From Diphasiastrum complanatum (Eukaryota; Streptophyta; Lycopodiopsida; Lycopodiales; Lycopodiaceae), in contig CM055100.1 in the NCBI GenBank assembly GCA_029204225.1, positions 19,241,116 through 19,305,115 of the forward strand: 64,000 bases of DNA. Reading direction: 5' to 3'. Below are positions 12,401 through 26,098 of the stretch, one piece after another (position 1 is the stretch's first letter; every line of letters begins with the position of its first letter). The notes below the pieces were generated by a model. That model was not told where the DNA came from. It made no database searches and was given only the letters and a program-made list of their open reading frames with translations. Position numbers and translations under genes: made by a program.

Positions 12401-12879
12401 TGTAGGAAATAGAAGCCTAAGGATCCAGGATCTTAACTATTCAATCACACAAAGCATTCTCAAAAGAAAGAGAGAGATGGCTAGAAACCCTCTTGTAGAA
12501 ACTCGTGGACAGCCAAGGAGAATAGTCAGTATTGCTTACTAAAGTGTCTCATACAAGTGGGATGCACACATATATATAGTCCAAGATGATTATCTAACTT
12601 CATTACTATTGGCTATCCAACTACTTGACTATTGACTATCCAACTTTCTATATGTTACATAGAAAGAATAAGGTACCTCCAATATGTCAAATTGGGGCAC
12701 TTAATGTCACAATTAGGCCTAGTGGACCCATGAGTCCCTACCAAGTTAATTTTATACTAACTTAGCTGACTCTAAGTTTAGTAGGCCTAATATAATAAAT
12801 GACCATGGTTACACAACTCTCGACCTTTTGGGTCAAAGTAACCTATGGTAATGTAAGCAATTCCATTTACATTCCAACA
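12401..12879 (-). repeat. 5' LTR of copia B
   Basis: 479 bp that in minus orientation starts TGTTGGAATG and ends TTTCCTACA. The adjacent CAAGTATCAGAGCC matches the initiator tRNA-Met primer site used by most plant copia elements. The first 92 bp reappear identically at 7776-7867. Confidence 0.85.
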
Positions 12880-15679
12880 TCTCGCTTCCACGCTATTCTC
12901 CCTCTCTCTCATCATTATGCTCCTTGCTTTGTCCCAAACCCATCTCCCAATCTCTCCACCCCTCTCGCTTCCACAGAACAAGCGATGATTAGGAAAACTT
13001 TGAAACTCTCTTTAATTTAAAAAATTATCAGTTGTAGATTCTTATAAGTTATTGGAGCCCATCGATTCTGAATTGCCAACACAAAATTGATAGCAGCCAC
13101 TTGGTTTGCTTTGACTTGATGAATCAGTTACCAACAGAAATGTACAACAAATATGAAATCTTGAAAACGTATGTTCGCTATGAAAAAAACTAAAGAAAAA
13201 ACCTTCCGGCACCTAGAACTAGGATCTCTACTTGCTATTGAGACTATTGAGAAACACGATAAGCTTATATGGCTGCAACTGCTCATTCAACTTTCTAATG
13301 CACACTTTAAGATCGTATAGAGGATAATGAGTGCACAAAAGCACCTAATTAATCCCAAACAAGAGCTAAGCGATTCAGTCTTAAAATACATACGTGATTG
13401 CAAACTGATTGCGACCTGTGCTAAAATTAAAGTCCTGATTGCAAACTCATGATTAACCTGCATGCTGAAAAATAGATTAAAACAACTATAAAAACATTTG
13501 CAAAAGCTGAGAAACAGATCTCTAAATCTTGAAAACAAAAAAAAAGCCTTCTAACACTCATGAGGCTGGTGCGCCTGATCAGCAGCTTTCTGGGGGCTGG
13601 AAGGTCTTTTTCGAGGTTTTTTTCGTAGTCAATCCACCAGCTTGACATTCATTTTACCTGTACTCTAAGGAGCAAAAAAAAAAAGGTTCAAATGCAAATT
13701 TTATGAACTAATATTTAAGGAGCTAGGGGGGTCCCACCCATCGAGTAGGGCATGCTTGAAGGTGAAAACGAGTGTATTTCTACAGAGTATGCGACTGTAC
13801 AAGTATTCAAAACAGCTAGTGAATCGATCTAGATAAGCAGACACATAGGGATGGAGAGGATAGAAATCCAACAGACCTTTAGGGCCCCTCATGCATGAAA
13901 TAGAATCTTGACATGTAACCCTCCATGTAGGCAATTATGGCTTCTTGGAAAGTGTCCCAATCAAATGCACACACGCGGGTGTGCGCGCACACATGCACGC
14001 GCACAATCATCAGCTAATTAATGACACTGTAGTGACCCAACCAACCCATTAATTTTACTAGGTGTCATTTAGCTAATTGTCATCACTAACAATTGTATTG
14101 TAATAGTGGTAGCTATTTAAAATGGATCAAATGGGTCGCATAGTTAAGAAATCAACACAACAAATTCACTAATGAGTGCACTAACGAACATAGGTGGGGC
14201 TCTATTAGATTTGAATGTAAATCTTTCAATATTTTGTAGGTTGCAAGTGGGGCCCCAAATATCAATTAACACTCACGGGCTTTCAGTTAGTGGCTCTTAA
14301 CTAAAAGCCCCACTAACGGTTGGTGGGAACACGCCCTAGAAAAACTCCATTCAAACATAAGGCCATTTCATACTAGCGGCAAGTCCCTTTGCTTGGCCCT
14401 TTCGACTTGTCGCTACATACAAAAGGCAAAGACCATTCTTTTGCCCTCGACCGATGGAAAAACTCCATTATGAAAAATAGGACTTGTCAGGCAATGTAGT
14501 TTGAAACCATCGTTATAGATCCACATGTCAAGCCCAAAGGTTTTGCTTTGTCCCGATAGCGATAAGCTGTTGTGACGATTTGTTAGAAGCTGAGGTGTCA
14601 CTCTTAGGTGAGTTTGAGCAATAAAATGAGTTTTTTTTTTTTAATTTTAAGATGCAATCTTTATTTTTCTTATTTAATTTTTTAACAATTTGAAATGATT
14701 AGGCAAAGCTTGTCATGATGTATCGATCACCTTGTGCAAAGAGACACAAAAAAAAAATCTAAAATAATTTGAGTTAAAGCCAAATTCCAACAGGTCAATG
14801 TTGCACGCGATCACTAAGCCCTCGTTGTAAAGCAAGGCACAACCAAAAAGCAAGGGATGGATAGAGGAAATTGCGAGCATAAAACTTGGCCATAGTCTAT
14901 AACTTATTTATGAGGATTTGGCTATTTGCAACTATTAGAAAATATTTCAAAAAATCTCTTTTGAATACTAACCGTATCATAGTTTTCTCGAAAAAAACCT
15001 CATCATACATTTGACGTGTTAACATTTGTTCATCCATGAGTGTCAACATAATAGTTCAATAACTAGGTGATTTAATTGGGTGAATTTGATCATATAGTAT
15101 GCATTTCTTCGGTCCTCTCCTTAAATTGACTCTCTAAATATTAATCAAATCACAGCTTTGTATAATCAATAATCATTTGTAAGTCTATCCATAAACTAGT
15201 AACTAGACCACACTATAGAAAAGTGTTTCTCGACATAGCTCACAAATTCACTCAAGTGTCATTCTAGTAAAGTATCTTTTTAGTAGTATTGGTGGGAAAA
15301 CCAAACATAAAATATTTCATATTGCAATGTTTTTCGATTGGAAACTGCCAATTCATATATTGTACCAAACCATCAACACAATCTACGTCAACTGATCATA
15401 TGACCCATCACACAATACACTGCAGTGTTAGACATGAGAATAGAAATTCAAAACATTGAAAAGCAAGATTTTATTAGTTGAAAAATGAGCTAAACAGGCT
15501 TTAGCTGATGTCAAATGTACCACCCTTGGACATAATTATGTACTTTCATGTATTTTTAGTCAGTATATGGAGTGGCCTTATTTTTTATAAGTTGTGCGCT
15601 TAGACATGCATAATTGAAACATAAATGGTTCCACACTGTGTTGCAAGTTGATTTGGGGCATGTTTTCCTAAATCATGAG

Positions 15680-15682
<3 letters not shown>
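12880..15682. other. No gene recognised
   Basis: 2.8 kb of AT-rich sequence with homopolymer runs and only short ORFs. A CTCGCTTCCAC motif occurs at 12881 and again near 12965. I found no domain, RNA gene or paired repeat ends. Confidence 0.5.

Positions 15683-15773
<91 letters not shown>
15683..15773. repeat. (CT)n microsatellite, 91 bp
   Basis: A pure CT tract that ends directly at the truncated 5' end of LINE copy A. The ORFs reading SLSLSL through it are translation of the microsatellite. Confidence 0.98.
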
Positions 15774-17482
<1,709 letters not shown>

Positions 17483-17653
17483 AATACATATATATATACT
17501 AGTAAAGTATGCCCGTCGATGGCGGGCGGGCACGGGCATGGGTGTGTGTGTGTGTGTGCATGTGCGTGTGTGTAGATTTGTGTGCTTGTGTGCGTGTCTA
17601 TATGAGTGCATGTGCATGCATTGATTTCTCCAAAACTCGATGTCTTTATGCTT

Positions 17654-18131
17654 CCCTATACTACTTTCAAGGTTATTGGCTTGGACAAAAATTTATTTAC
17701 ACTTATACTAGACGGTTTCGAACCTGGTTTGGTGTTGGGGGTTCGTCTCCACGTGCAGCACAATAGGGAACACACGACAGACAAAACGGACTCCGTTCGG
17801 CGATACTGGACCACTTCTCGGGAATGCCAAAAGTTGTCCATTCATTGTGCCCTAATGGCGTTCCTTCCGACACGAAAGACGTTTTAAAGTAACGACATCG
17901 AAATTGAGCTGCAAATGGTCCAGTGGAATCGTGTCGAGCACACGAACTTGAAGCCACCTTCCGCCCGAAGTTCTGGGGGGTTTCGACCGGATTTGACCAG
18001 TTTCTGGTCCGACAAGGCTAATTTCCCTATACAACTTTCAAGATTTCTGGCTCGGGCGCACGTTTCTCAATGAATATTGGACGGTTTAGAACCTGGTTTG
18101 GTGCTGCGGGTTCGTCTCAACATGCAGAAGC
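17654..18131. repeat. Diverged direct repeat (about 108 bp, 371 bp apart) in Helitron 1
   Basis: 17654-17762 and 18025-18131 share CCCTATAC-ACTTTCAAG and, later, GAACCTGGTTTGGTG and GGGTTCGTCTC. Similarity is imperfect, so the duplication is old. Confidence 0.7.
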
Positions 18132-18712
18132 ACTGGTTCATCATCCTCAAACAGTAAATTGCAAAGCCCTAGCTCTTCGCTTTGTTGTTCACCTGCGAAT
18201 CATCCTCCTCCTTTCAGTTCGGGATTCCACTTCTGGAGTCATGTATGAAGGATTGGTACGGACATGTTCGGGGGTAACTAACCGGAAGATGTCGTCTCGA
18301 ATAATAGTAGATCAAGAGAGACTCCTAATCGTCCATTGTCTTTTACGTGCCAATCTTCTATTTCTCTCTTCTATCTCTATCCCAGTTGACCTATAAGATG
18401 GGTTACTCCGCACATCATCAATAACTGTAAACTCCATTGAGAGACTCCTACTCCGTTCACGGCGAAAAGATGAGGTGATCGCACAATGACATCTAATGTC
18501 AATGGATCTTCACTATGCGGAGTCACACCTACATCCACAACTTATGGGTGACTCCCGACTCTACTGCACCACTTCCAAGTGATTGTACATTGATGTCTGA
18601 AGTCAATGCACCATCACTACGTAGGGACACATACATCTGTACTCCGTAGACCACGTACTAACAAAGCCCTAGCCTTGGCTCGTATCCTGGAAATCGTTTT
18701 CTGGAAAGTTCA

Positions 18713-18715
<3 letters not shown>

Positions 18716-18749
<34 letters not shown>
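18716..18749. repeat. (GA)n microsatellite
   Basis: 34 bp of GA inside Helitron 1. Further GA tracts lie at 18969-18986, 19217-19233 and 19347-19383, and GT at 18949-18965. Confidence 0.95.
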
Positions 18750-18752
<3 letters not shown>

Positions 18753-19343
18753 TGAGTTGAGAAAGAGACAGCGATCGAGGAGAGAGTCGGATTTAGCTTT
18801 GGCTAGTGTTTATTCCTTGTAGTTGTCAATCCACAATGCTTGTTACATGACCCATAGAATAGATATGTACACCAATAGAATTGTCAATCCACAATACATC
18901 GAATTGAGAGAGAGTTGGGCATATTGTGTAGCTGCCAGCCTGAGTGAGTGTGTGTGTGTGTGTGTGCGTGAGAGAGAGAGAGAGAGCGCCTGCCTGCCTG
19001 CGATGCCTGGGCTGGAGCCTGCCTGAGATGCCAAGAAAAATGCCTGCCTGCCTCCCACTGAGATGTCAAAAACGGCTGCCTGCCTGCGATGCCACTGCCA
19101 AAAAGGTGCGATGACAGAATGCTATCCCAGAAATGTGCGCTTGCATACTGCTATTCCAGCCATTTTTGTTTTCTAGGAAGCCGTTCCAGAAATGTGCCAC
19201 ACCAAGAAAGGGGAAAGAGAGAGAGAGAGAGAAAAAGAAACGTTTTTTTTATGCAGCATACAGCTAGCCAGGAGTGCGAGAAAGAGAGAGAGAGACGCCT
19301 AAAGGAGGGACAGAGACTCAGAGTGCGACAGAGCAGAGGAAAG

Positions 19344-19385
<42 letters not shown>

Positions 19386-19515
19386 TCAGCGAGGGAGGGA
19401 GTAAATTTTTTTTAGCTTTTTTGAACGTTGGAAGGGAACGTAGGTAGCTAGTGTGACAAGGGATTGTAGGTACGTAGTGGGCTGCACTCTTTCACTAAAA
19501 TATATTTAAAAGATA

Positions 19516-19900
19516 CTAGTGAAGTGTGCCCGTTGATGGCGGGGGATCAATGGTGTGTGTGTGTGCGTGCGTGCGCGCGATGTAGAGAGAGGGAGAGAGA
19601 GAGAGAGAGCGCGCCTTCCCTACGCCTTCCCTACGCCCCCTCCCTTACGCACCTCCCTACGCGCCTGCCCTTTCGCCCGCCATTGTGCGCCCTCCCCACA
19701 CTCCCTCCATGTGCCCTCCCTACACGCTCCCGACACGCCCTCCCCGAGTGCTCTCCTCGCGCATTCTCCCTACACACCCTCCCTTGCGCACCTCCCTGCG
19801 CCCTCCCCGAGTGCCCGCCCTTGCGCCCTCCCTGTGCCCCCTACACCCTCCCGGCGCACCCCCCCCCCCCCCCGAGCCCTCCTTACGCGAGTGCCCTCCC

Positions 19901-19942
<42 letters not shown>

Positions 19943-20079
19943 TTTTTTTTTAAAACATTGAAAGGTAGGTAGTGTGACACGGGTTAGGTAGGTAGTGTGA
20001 CACATGTAGGTTAGGTAGGTAGTGTGACACATGTATGGATACATTCTCTCACTAAAATATCTTCAATATAAAAGAATGA
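19516..20079 (-). mobile_element. Non-autonomous Helitron 2, next to Helitron 1
   Basis: The CTAG end is at 19516-19519 with a CCCG/CGGG hairpin at 19529-19543. The terminal 30 bp differ from Helitron 1 by a few bases, mostly in the loop. The 5' end resembles Helitron 1 (CACTAAAATAT near 20050, then AAAAGA); the exact TC could be at 20075 or 20079. The interior is GC-rich, with CCCTCC/ACGC-rich sequence at 19612-19900 and (GA)n at 19903-19941. No protein is encoded; proline-rich ORFs here read through low-complexity DNA. Confidence 0.62.
19961..20036. repeat. Short tandem repeat with GTAGGTAGTGTGACAC
   Basis: Three near-adjacent copies of GGTAGGTAGTGTGACAC close to the 5' end of Helitron 2. 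A related single GTAGGTAGCTAGTGTGACA sits at the corresponding place in Helitron 1 (about 19438), which supports their common origin. Confidence 0.85.
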
Positions 20080-21519
20080 TGGTGATATATATATATTTAT
20101 TTATTTATTTATTTACTTATTTATATTTAAACTTTTAATATTATTTGAACTTCAAAATGTATATATTAAAAATATGGGTGGGTTGGCAACTTGGCCCATT
20201 AAACTTCAACTTCAAGCTTTGAAACTTTGGGCCACAAGCTCTCCAATGGCTAGTGAGAAAGGTCTTTGAAGTTTGAAGTTTGTAAATCTTGATCTTCAAT
20301 ATCATTGTATTGTACCTTGACTCATGACATTTAAATTAAGTTGTAGCCCGTAAAAAATATGGCTCAAAATTCAAAATAAATTGTAGCCCGTCAAAAATAT
20401 GGCTCAAAAATAGCCTCCAGCCATATGGATGTATAATTTTCTAGTTAGTATTTCTAATACCTAATATCTTTCATTGTTTTTTGAACATTCTAGGCTATGG
20501 TTTTTTGTAAGAAAACCCAAAAGCAAAAAAGGGTCTTTCGAAAAGTTATCGGTAATGTTAATTTTGCATTTCCTACTAATGTTGACCTTCTTCCCCTACT
20601 TCCATGTGACTAATCCACAAGGACAACTTCATCAACACCATTAAAGATCTATTGTTAGTACCTATTGCAAAATGGCATAGTAGACATGCAGAAAAGGAGA
20701 CATGAAAAACTAAGTCTTTTGTGATGGCACCCCAATGTTATTGCACAAAGGATAGTTTAGAAGGATATATTTTGCTAAAGCATTCACATGCACGTATAAA
20801 ATGATTTCCTTTGGCTACAATAAATGGCACCACCACTCTCTCTCTTTTGTTACTTTATCAACATAGAGGACAACGTCTTTTTCAGGAGGGGGGAGTCAAA
20901 ACAACCTTGGCACTTGGGCCCTTGTTATTATCAATCAAAGTAGCGCTAGCAAACCATGAATTGCGGTTCGAACAACGAATCGATCCAATTTTGAAATGGG
21001 TGGAAACAATAATCGGTATCAACTGCTAACAGCTAAACTATAAATCCTAATCTGCCAGAACAAGGATCAGTTGTTGCATTCGAAGCATGGATGTTCAAAC
21101 TTTTAGCACACCTTACTAATGCAAGAGAGGTGTACCTTTCCATGTGTTTCATATGTGATTTGGCCATCCAGTTCAACCTGTTGATAGTGTCATCCATGTC
21201 TGCCACACTGAAGGATAAGAATGATGAATTATTGCTTTCCGCCTTGAAATCACTGCATTATTAGCCAAAAGTTCATCCAATTTCTCGATGTGATATCAAC
21301 AAAAATCAACGAAAAAAAATTGATTTTTGGGCTGCGAAAAGGAATATGATCAAAACCCTAACTAAACCCTGACATGGGAGCCTCCATGAGGGCAATTTCG
21401 GAGGGGCCAGAGGCAAGCTCCACCCATCTGAGAGTGCAGACTGTGACGGCAAGGCCAAGGCCGTGAGCAGCTCTAGGGGCGTCTGTGTGAAGTTGCACTA
21501 TGTATCTTAGAGATGCCAT

Positions 21520-21520
<1 letters not shown>
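20080..21520. other. No gene recognised
   Basis: AT-rich sequence with a TTTA microsatellite near 20095. A 56-bp phrase with GTAGCCCGT and AAAATATGGCTCAAAA is repeated at 20343 and 20381. Nothing coding is supported. Confidence 0.5.

Positions 21521-21598
<78 letters not shown>
21521..21598. repeat. (CT)n microsatellite, 78 bp
   Basis: A pure CT tract. Unlike the LINE and SINE tails it is not preceded by ACATTAATAAA, so no element is assigned. Confidence 0.97.
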
Positions 21599-21604
<6 letters not shown>

Positions 21605-21937
21605 CTCTATCTCTTCTCTGCTTCTCTTCCCATTTCACCTAAAATCATGTTGAATGCTAGTTTAGTGGAATGGAGTTAGTGGGAGTAGTGGTAAAGGTGA
21701 GTAGAGTTAGGGGAAAAAGTAGAGATCAATTAAAAATAGTATCTTAGCATAGTTAGGCTTCTATTCAAGTGTTCTAACCCTATTTGACAGGCGGAAGGGC
21801 TGCTCACCGACTAAAATCTACACCCTACAGTGGTGTCGTTGCCGGAGATAGGCTTTCACTAACTAGTTTAGTTGCTTTTTTAGGGTGTTTTTAGGTGGAT
21901 TTTGGATAGAGTTAGCTTGTTTTCTGTATTTTCTTGT

Positions 21938-21938
<1 letters not shown>

Positions 21939-21997
<59 letters not shown>
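21939..21997. repeat. (CT)n microsatellite, 59 bp
   Basis: A pure CT tract with no LINE or SINE sequence on either side. Confidence 0.97.
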
Positions 21998-22000
<3 letters not shown>

Positions 22001-24119
22001 GTATCATTATTATTCTATCTTGAAACCTAACCCTCACTGCAGTCTACCTTCAAAAAATCCCAACAAAAAGACTTCAAAATCCAAGCTGATTATATAGCTT
22101 CACCTATCTCACAAACACTCCTAGTCGTCTACGATCCTAGCAGATTGCTACAATAGAGCAATCGTCTTGCGCTACAATAAATTTTAGGCTTGCATTCATC
22201 TTAACACTCTAAACAAAATCCAGCTCTAGGATCACATTGTAAATACAATGATCTGGCAGACTGAGCTAAGCTTATTGCGATCAATCGCGTTTCGAGTGAT
22301 AAGAGATAGAACGTGTTGCTTGTATATTACAATGAAAGCTTGAACAACACTAAATGCATTACATCCTGAAAATTGAGGCGTAACTTGGAGGCTCGATATC
22401 ATTCGCTTTGTTGGCGGAGCATCACGTAGAGTGCATGATTAAAATGTATTTATACACTATGTCCATGTAGTTTATTACAATAAATGCTTTACATCTAACT
22501 AAAGACTTTGTTGTGCTTAGAAGGTATTTGACTTATAATGACAGCTATACATAAGTCAGATTTATCAGTCAGACGAGATAGATGACTTGAAGTCATTGAG
22601 GAAGTCAAATGAGTCAATTGACTCGATCATCGAAGTTTGAATCGTCGAAGTGGATGGCTTAGTTGTCAAAGTAGCTAAATAAGTCGTTCGGACATTTCGA
22701 TGACTTCGGTCGTCGAGTGACTTGATGGTCGAAGAAGTCGGACACTTCGAATAGAAGTAGTTGAGTCTATCGCTCGTCGAAGTAGTCGGATAAGTCAGAC
22801 ACTTCAAATAACTTCGATGGCTTGCGTTGATGGAGCCATGTCCACCATTGGAGGGTTTGTGGATCCCAAGGCAACCCTAACCCTAACTAGTAAGTGAGAG
22901 GGATTTGGCACCCTACGTGTGTAAGTCCAACCCAATGATCACATAGAGATTTGATTAATTAGAAAGCCAATAAAAGGATATTATGCAGGACTTCTAATGT
23001 CGCAGGGCCTAAAAGTCAAGTTAGTGAATAAAGTAGGGGTTCCCACCAAAAATCATTTTCAAATTGGGTCCTCCAATTAATGAATGGGTTCCCTCCATTA
23101 TTTGATTACTTGGGTTTAGATTAGCCAATAGGAATTGGGGCGCAATCTCCTCAATTTCCAATATAAGTAGCAATTTTGAATCATTGTACATGTTCTCTTT
23201 TCATTTCAAAACAAGCATATTGGCCCTCTTATGGAATGGATGTGAAATGTCCTTACTCTCTATCTTTTTTCCTCCATCTTTCATGCTTTCTTTGTGGTTG
23301 TTAATTGTTGGATTTGATTATCGTTGGATTTGCTAATTCTTATGCTTTTTGTGAGAGAGAAAGGGAGAGAGGGTAGGGTAAGCTATCATCTTTGTGGATC
23401 TAGTGTTAATGGATCTAAGGTTAATGCTTAGTGTTAATTGTGGATCATCAATGCATGCTAGATTTTGATCTATGCTATCGCTCTCATGGGATCGAACCTC
23501 CGCATGACATCTAACCTCGTCTCCTTGATGCTTGGGTGTTTGGATCGTGGGTTGAGGCTAGGGTAGGAAATATCCCCACAACAATTTTGGCATCGTTGCA
23601 GAGGAGCTACACCAATTAATCAATTTGCAGCATGTTTGGATGGATGTTAGCTTGCATTAGGCATCTTGTTTTGGCATAAGTAGGGTTAAAATTGCATTTT
23701 AGAGTTAGATTGAGAGTGATTTTACTTGATTTGAGTGGATCTTCTTGTTTGAAATCTAATCTGATTGTTGAGCAGGGGAAGCTTTTTAGGTCACCAATCA
23801 GAGAAAACAACAAAAATCAGTCATCTTTGTCAGATTTGAGCAAAAACGAGACAAAATCATCATCATATCTGATAACTTTTTATCTTCTTACAAGAAACCT
23901 TTGTCGAGTTGCAGGATGCTTCGGTTTCACTCACAAAACCTTCAGATTGAAGGGCGAAGGTTAATTCCCAGTAGATTTGCAAAAACATCAAAAAAACCAC
24001 CAAAAAACCACCAAAACCCTTGAAAATACAGAAAAGAACTTTCACTCGATTCACTGTGCATAGGTGTGATTATCTACTGCCAGGTCGACGAAGAATAATA
24101 CCAAAAATAGTTTATTGTT
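21998..24119. other. Unresolved repeat-like sequence, no gene
   Basis: Holds a block at 22562-22812 rich in TCGAAG and its complement (at least six occurrences), and a TATTTATACAC near 22450 that could belong to an LTR promoter. No paired LTR or coding domain was found. The short ORFs have no recognisable motif. Confidence 0.4.
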
Positions 24120-24215
24120 AGGTTTGGATGTCTTATCGAGATCGTAAGTGATCGCGGAACACACTTTGTGAATGAAACGATAAAGTGTCTGTTTGAAAAT
24201 AATTCGAGTGTCTAA
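24120..24215 (+). pseudogene. Ty3/gypsy integrase scrap
   Basis: A 31-codon open stretch reads RFGCLIEIVSDRGTHFVNE and then a stop. The phrase matches the gypsy integrase core around the second catalytic aspartate (V-S/T-D-x-G-T-H-F). It is unlike the chromovirus at 42 kb and is closer in wording to Athila/Tat-type integrases. Nothing else of the element is recognised. Confidence 0.7.
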
Positions 24216-24430
24216 TGTCGGAAATCTTTTTGTGCATGGCAGAATAAACTATCTTCTTCTTTCACAATGCATGACTACACCTATCAATTTCAAACAAAAG
24301 AATAGTGATAGAAATTATGTTTGATCTTATAGTAATTGACTTTGAAATCATCAGTACTACAGTGATTATGTAGCCAAACAATAAAGCATTGAATTATCAA
24401 ACAAATAATTTGTCGTGAAACATTCGCGAA

Positions 24431-24955
24431 TTAGTCGCGAATCACAAGACAAATAATTAGTCGCAAAGAACTCCAGAAAACACATACATTATGAGACGAA
24501 GCTGAACGCAATAAAAGATAATATTGATTCATTATGAAAACATAATAGAAGTAAATGAGTACAATAAGTTGCGGATCGAAGCCGCGTAATCTTTGAAGTT
24601 TGAGTCTTGAATACCATGATCTAGGTGCTTGCTTCAAGCCATAAAGACTTCTAAATAGCAAACACACCTTAGATCTATCCCTGATAAATCCTTGAGGCTG
24701 TTCCATGTATATCTCCTCCTCAAGATAGCCATTCAAAAAAGCGTTGGAGACATCAAGTTGAAATAATTTCCACTTAAAAAATAAGGCAAGAGAGATCATG
24801 ATTTTTATTGTCACCATCTTTGCTATAGGAGCAAAGGTTTCTACATAGTCAAGGCCATATATCTGTGCAAAGCCTTTAGCACATAATCTTGTCTTTGTAC
24901 TTGTTGATGGAGCCATCATGATTGTACTTGATCTTGAACATCCACTTGCATCCAA
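24431..24955 (-). pseudogene. copia C reverse transcriptase, truncated
   Basis: Contains ARLCAKGFAQ-like KTRLCAKGFAQIYGLDY, ETFAPIAKMVTIK, QLDVSNAFLNGYLEEEIYM and SLYGLKQAPRSWY, the first RT palm motifs. The YVDD box that should follow is not readable, and homology stops near 24530. Confidence 0.85.
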
Positions 24956-25685
24956 TGATATGCATGTTACGTGGTGGATCCACTAGCTCCCATGTGTGGT
25001 TGGTGATCAAGACATCATATTCAATCTTCATGGCCTCATACCACTCCTTGGTATTGAGGGCTTCTTGGACATCTTTGGGCTCCTCGTGAGAAACAAAACA
25101 AGCATAAGTGGAATCAAGATCCACTTGTTTTCCTTTGTCATCATAAGTGAGCCTCTTGGGCTCGGATCTCTCCCTCATGGATCTTCTAGGAGTGAAAATC
25201 CGAGGACTTCCATCTTCAAATCTCGACTCCTCCATATGTTGATTGTCTTCAATAACAAAAGGTGATAGATTTTGAGGTTGCTTGATCTCGGCCCCTCCAA
25301 GATTGGACTTTTCTTCTTCATGAAAAACTACATCTCTACTATCAATTACTTTAGAAGTAGAAAGCATGTAGATTCGATAGGCTTTCTTGTTGGATGAATA
25401 TCCAACCATTACTCCTTTGCTTGCACAAGGATCATCCTTCTTTCTTGTTTCCAAGGGAATATGGACAAAGCATATGCATCCAAATACTCTAAGGTGATCA
25501 ACCTTAGGTTTCTTCACATAAGGTGCTTCATATGGTGACTTTCCTCCAAGTGCAACATGAGGGAGTCGATTGCAAAGATAGTTTGAACAATTGATGGCCT
25601 CACCCCAAAAGTCTTTTGGCAAGGATGCCTCAATTCTAATGGTTTTGGCACATTCACCCAATGTTCTATTCATTCTTTCACCCAC
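24876..25685 (-). pseudogene. copia C integrase C-terminus, linker and RT start
   Basis: 269 residues: [14 protein letters not shown] and LPKDFWGEAINCS (integrase), HLRVFGCICFVHIP, GVMVGYSSNKKAYRIY, a charged linker, then the RT start EWYEAMKIEYDVL and VDPPRNMHIIGCKWMFK. Confidence 0.85.
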
Positions 25686-26098
25686 CCCATTTTGAGATGG
25701 TGTATATGCACAAGAAAACTCCCTTTTAATGCCTTCAAGCTCACAATAATCATGAAATTTATTGATGTTTTTCTTGTTCTTCTTGCATGTGGAAGCTTAA
25801 GAGGACTCATCCTCTTCTCCTTTCTCCTTGGAAATAAGATTGTTCTTGCTTGAAGAGGATTGGTGTTGATTCTATACTCACCACCCTTATCTGACCTGAG
25901 AGTCTTTAACCTCTTTCTTGTGTGGTTTTCCACCATAGGTTTCCACTGTTTGAAGTATTTGAACGCTTCAGATTTCAGTTTCAAAAAATAGACCCATACC
26001 TTCCGAGAGAAATCATCTACGAAGGTCATGAGATAGTATGCCCCCCCCTGCTGATTTGACCTGCATGGGACCACATAAATCTGAATGCACAAGTTCAA
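25670..26098 (-). pseudogene. copia C integrase core remnant
   Basis: Carries [17 protein letters not shown] and [10 protein letters not shown]. After that the frame degenerates (from about 25880), so the third catalytic residue is lost from this frame. Confidence 0.8.

Larger units (their letters stand above)
7776..12879 (-). mobile_element. Ty1/copia element B, minus strand, 3' LTR mostly deleted
   Basis: In minus-strand order: 5' LTR 12879-12401, primer-binding site next to it (CAAGTATCAGAGCC, 12399-12386), leader, gag-pol from 11798, then a polypurine-like AAGGAGGC and the first 92 bp of the 3' LTR (7867-7776). Those 92 bp are identical by eye to 12788-12879. Gag has MAKESESIGSL, a UBN2 domain and the knuckle CHYCKKFGHHIKEYRK, in which the last Cys is replaced by Tyr. 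Protease is WVIDSGATRHM, and integrase shows HSDVCGPM and TDRGGEY. Several frameshifts break it. Most of reverse transcriptase and RNase H is replaced by a second linker block (7986-8400). It cannot be active. Confidence 0.9.
17499..19513 (-). mobile_element. Non-autonomous Helitron 1
   Basis: On the minus strand the element starts with TC (TCTTTTAAATATATTTTAG, 19513-19495) and ends with CTAG followed by T (17502-17499). Eight bases inside the 3' end is a hairpin GCCCG/CGGGC (17511-17527). These are the Helitron hallmarks: 5' TC, 3' hairpin plus CTRR, insertion between A and T. No Rep/helicase ORF is present. The interior holds GT- and GA-rich microsatellites and a diverged direct repeat. It is followed two bases later by a second copy of the same terminal type. 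Confidence 0.7.

Noticed and set aside
19524-19961. Proline- and alanine-rich ORFs in several frames
   Set aside because: All frames of a low-complexity C-rich stretch inside Helitron 2 are open; no codon signal or domain.
20420-20457. Plus-strand Helitron 3' end (CCATATGG then TTTTCTAGT)
   Set aside because: The hairpin is only a 4-bp palindrome without loop and no matching TC end was found; the minus-strand ends at 17499 and 19516 are far better.
22874-22890. Interstitial telomere repeat (CCCTAACCCTAAC)
   Set aside because: Only two units and not the usual plant TTTAGGG; likely chance.
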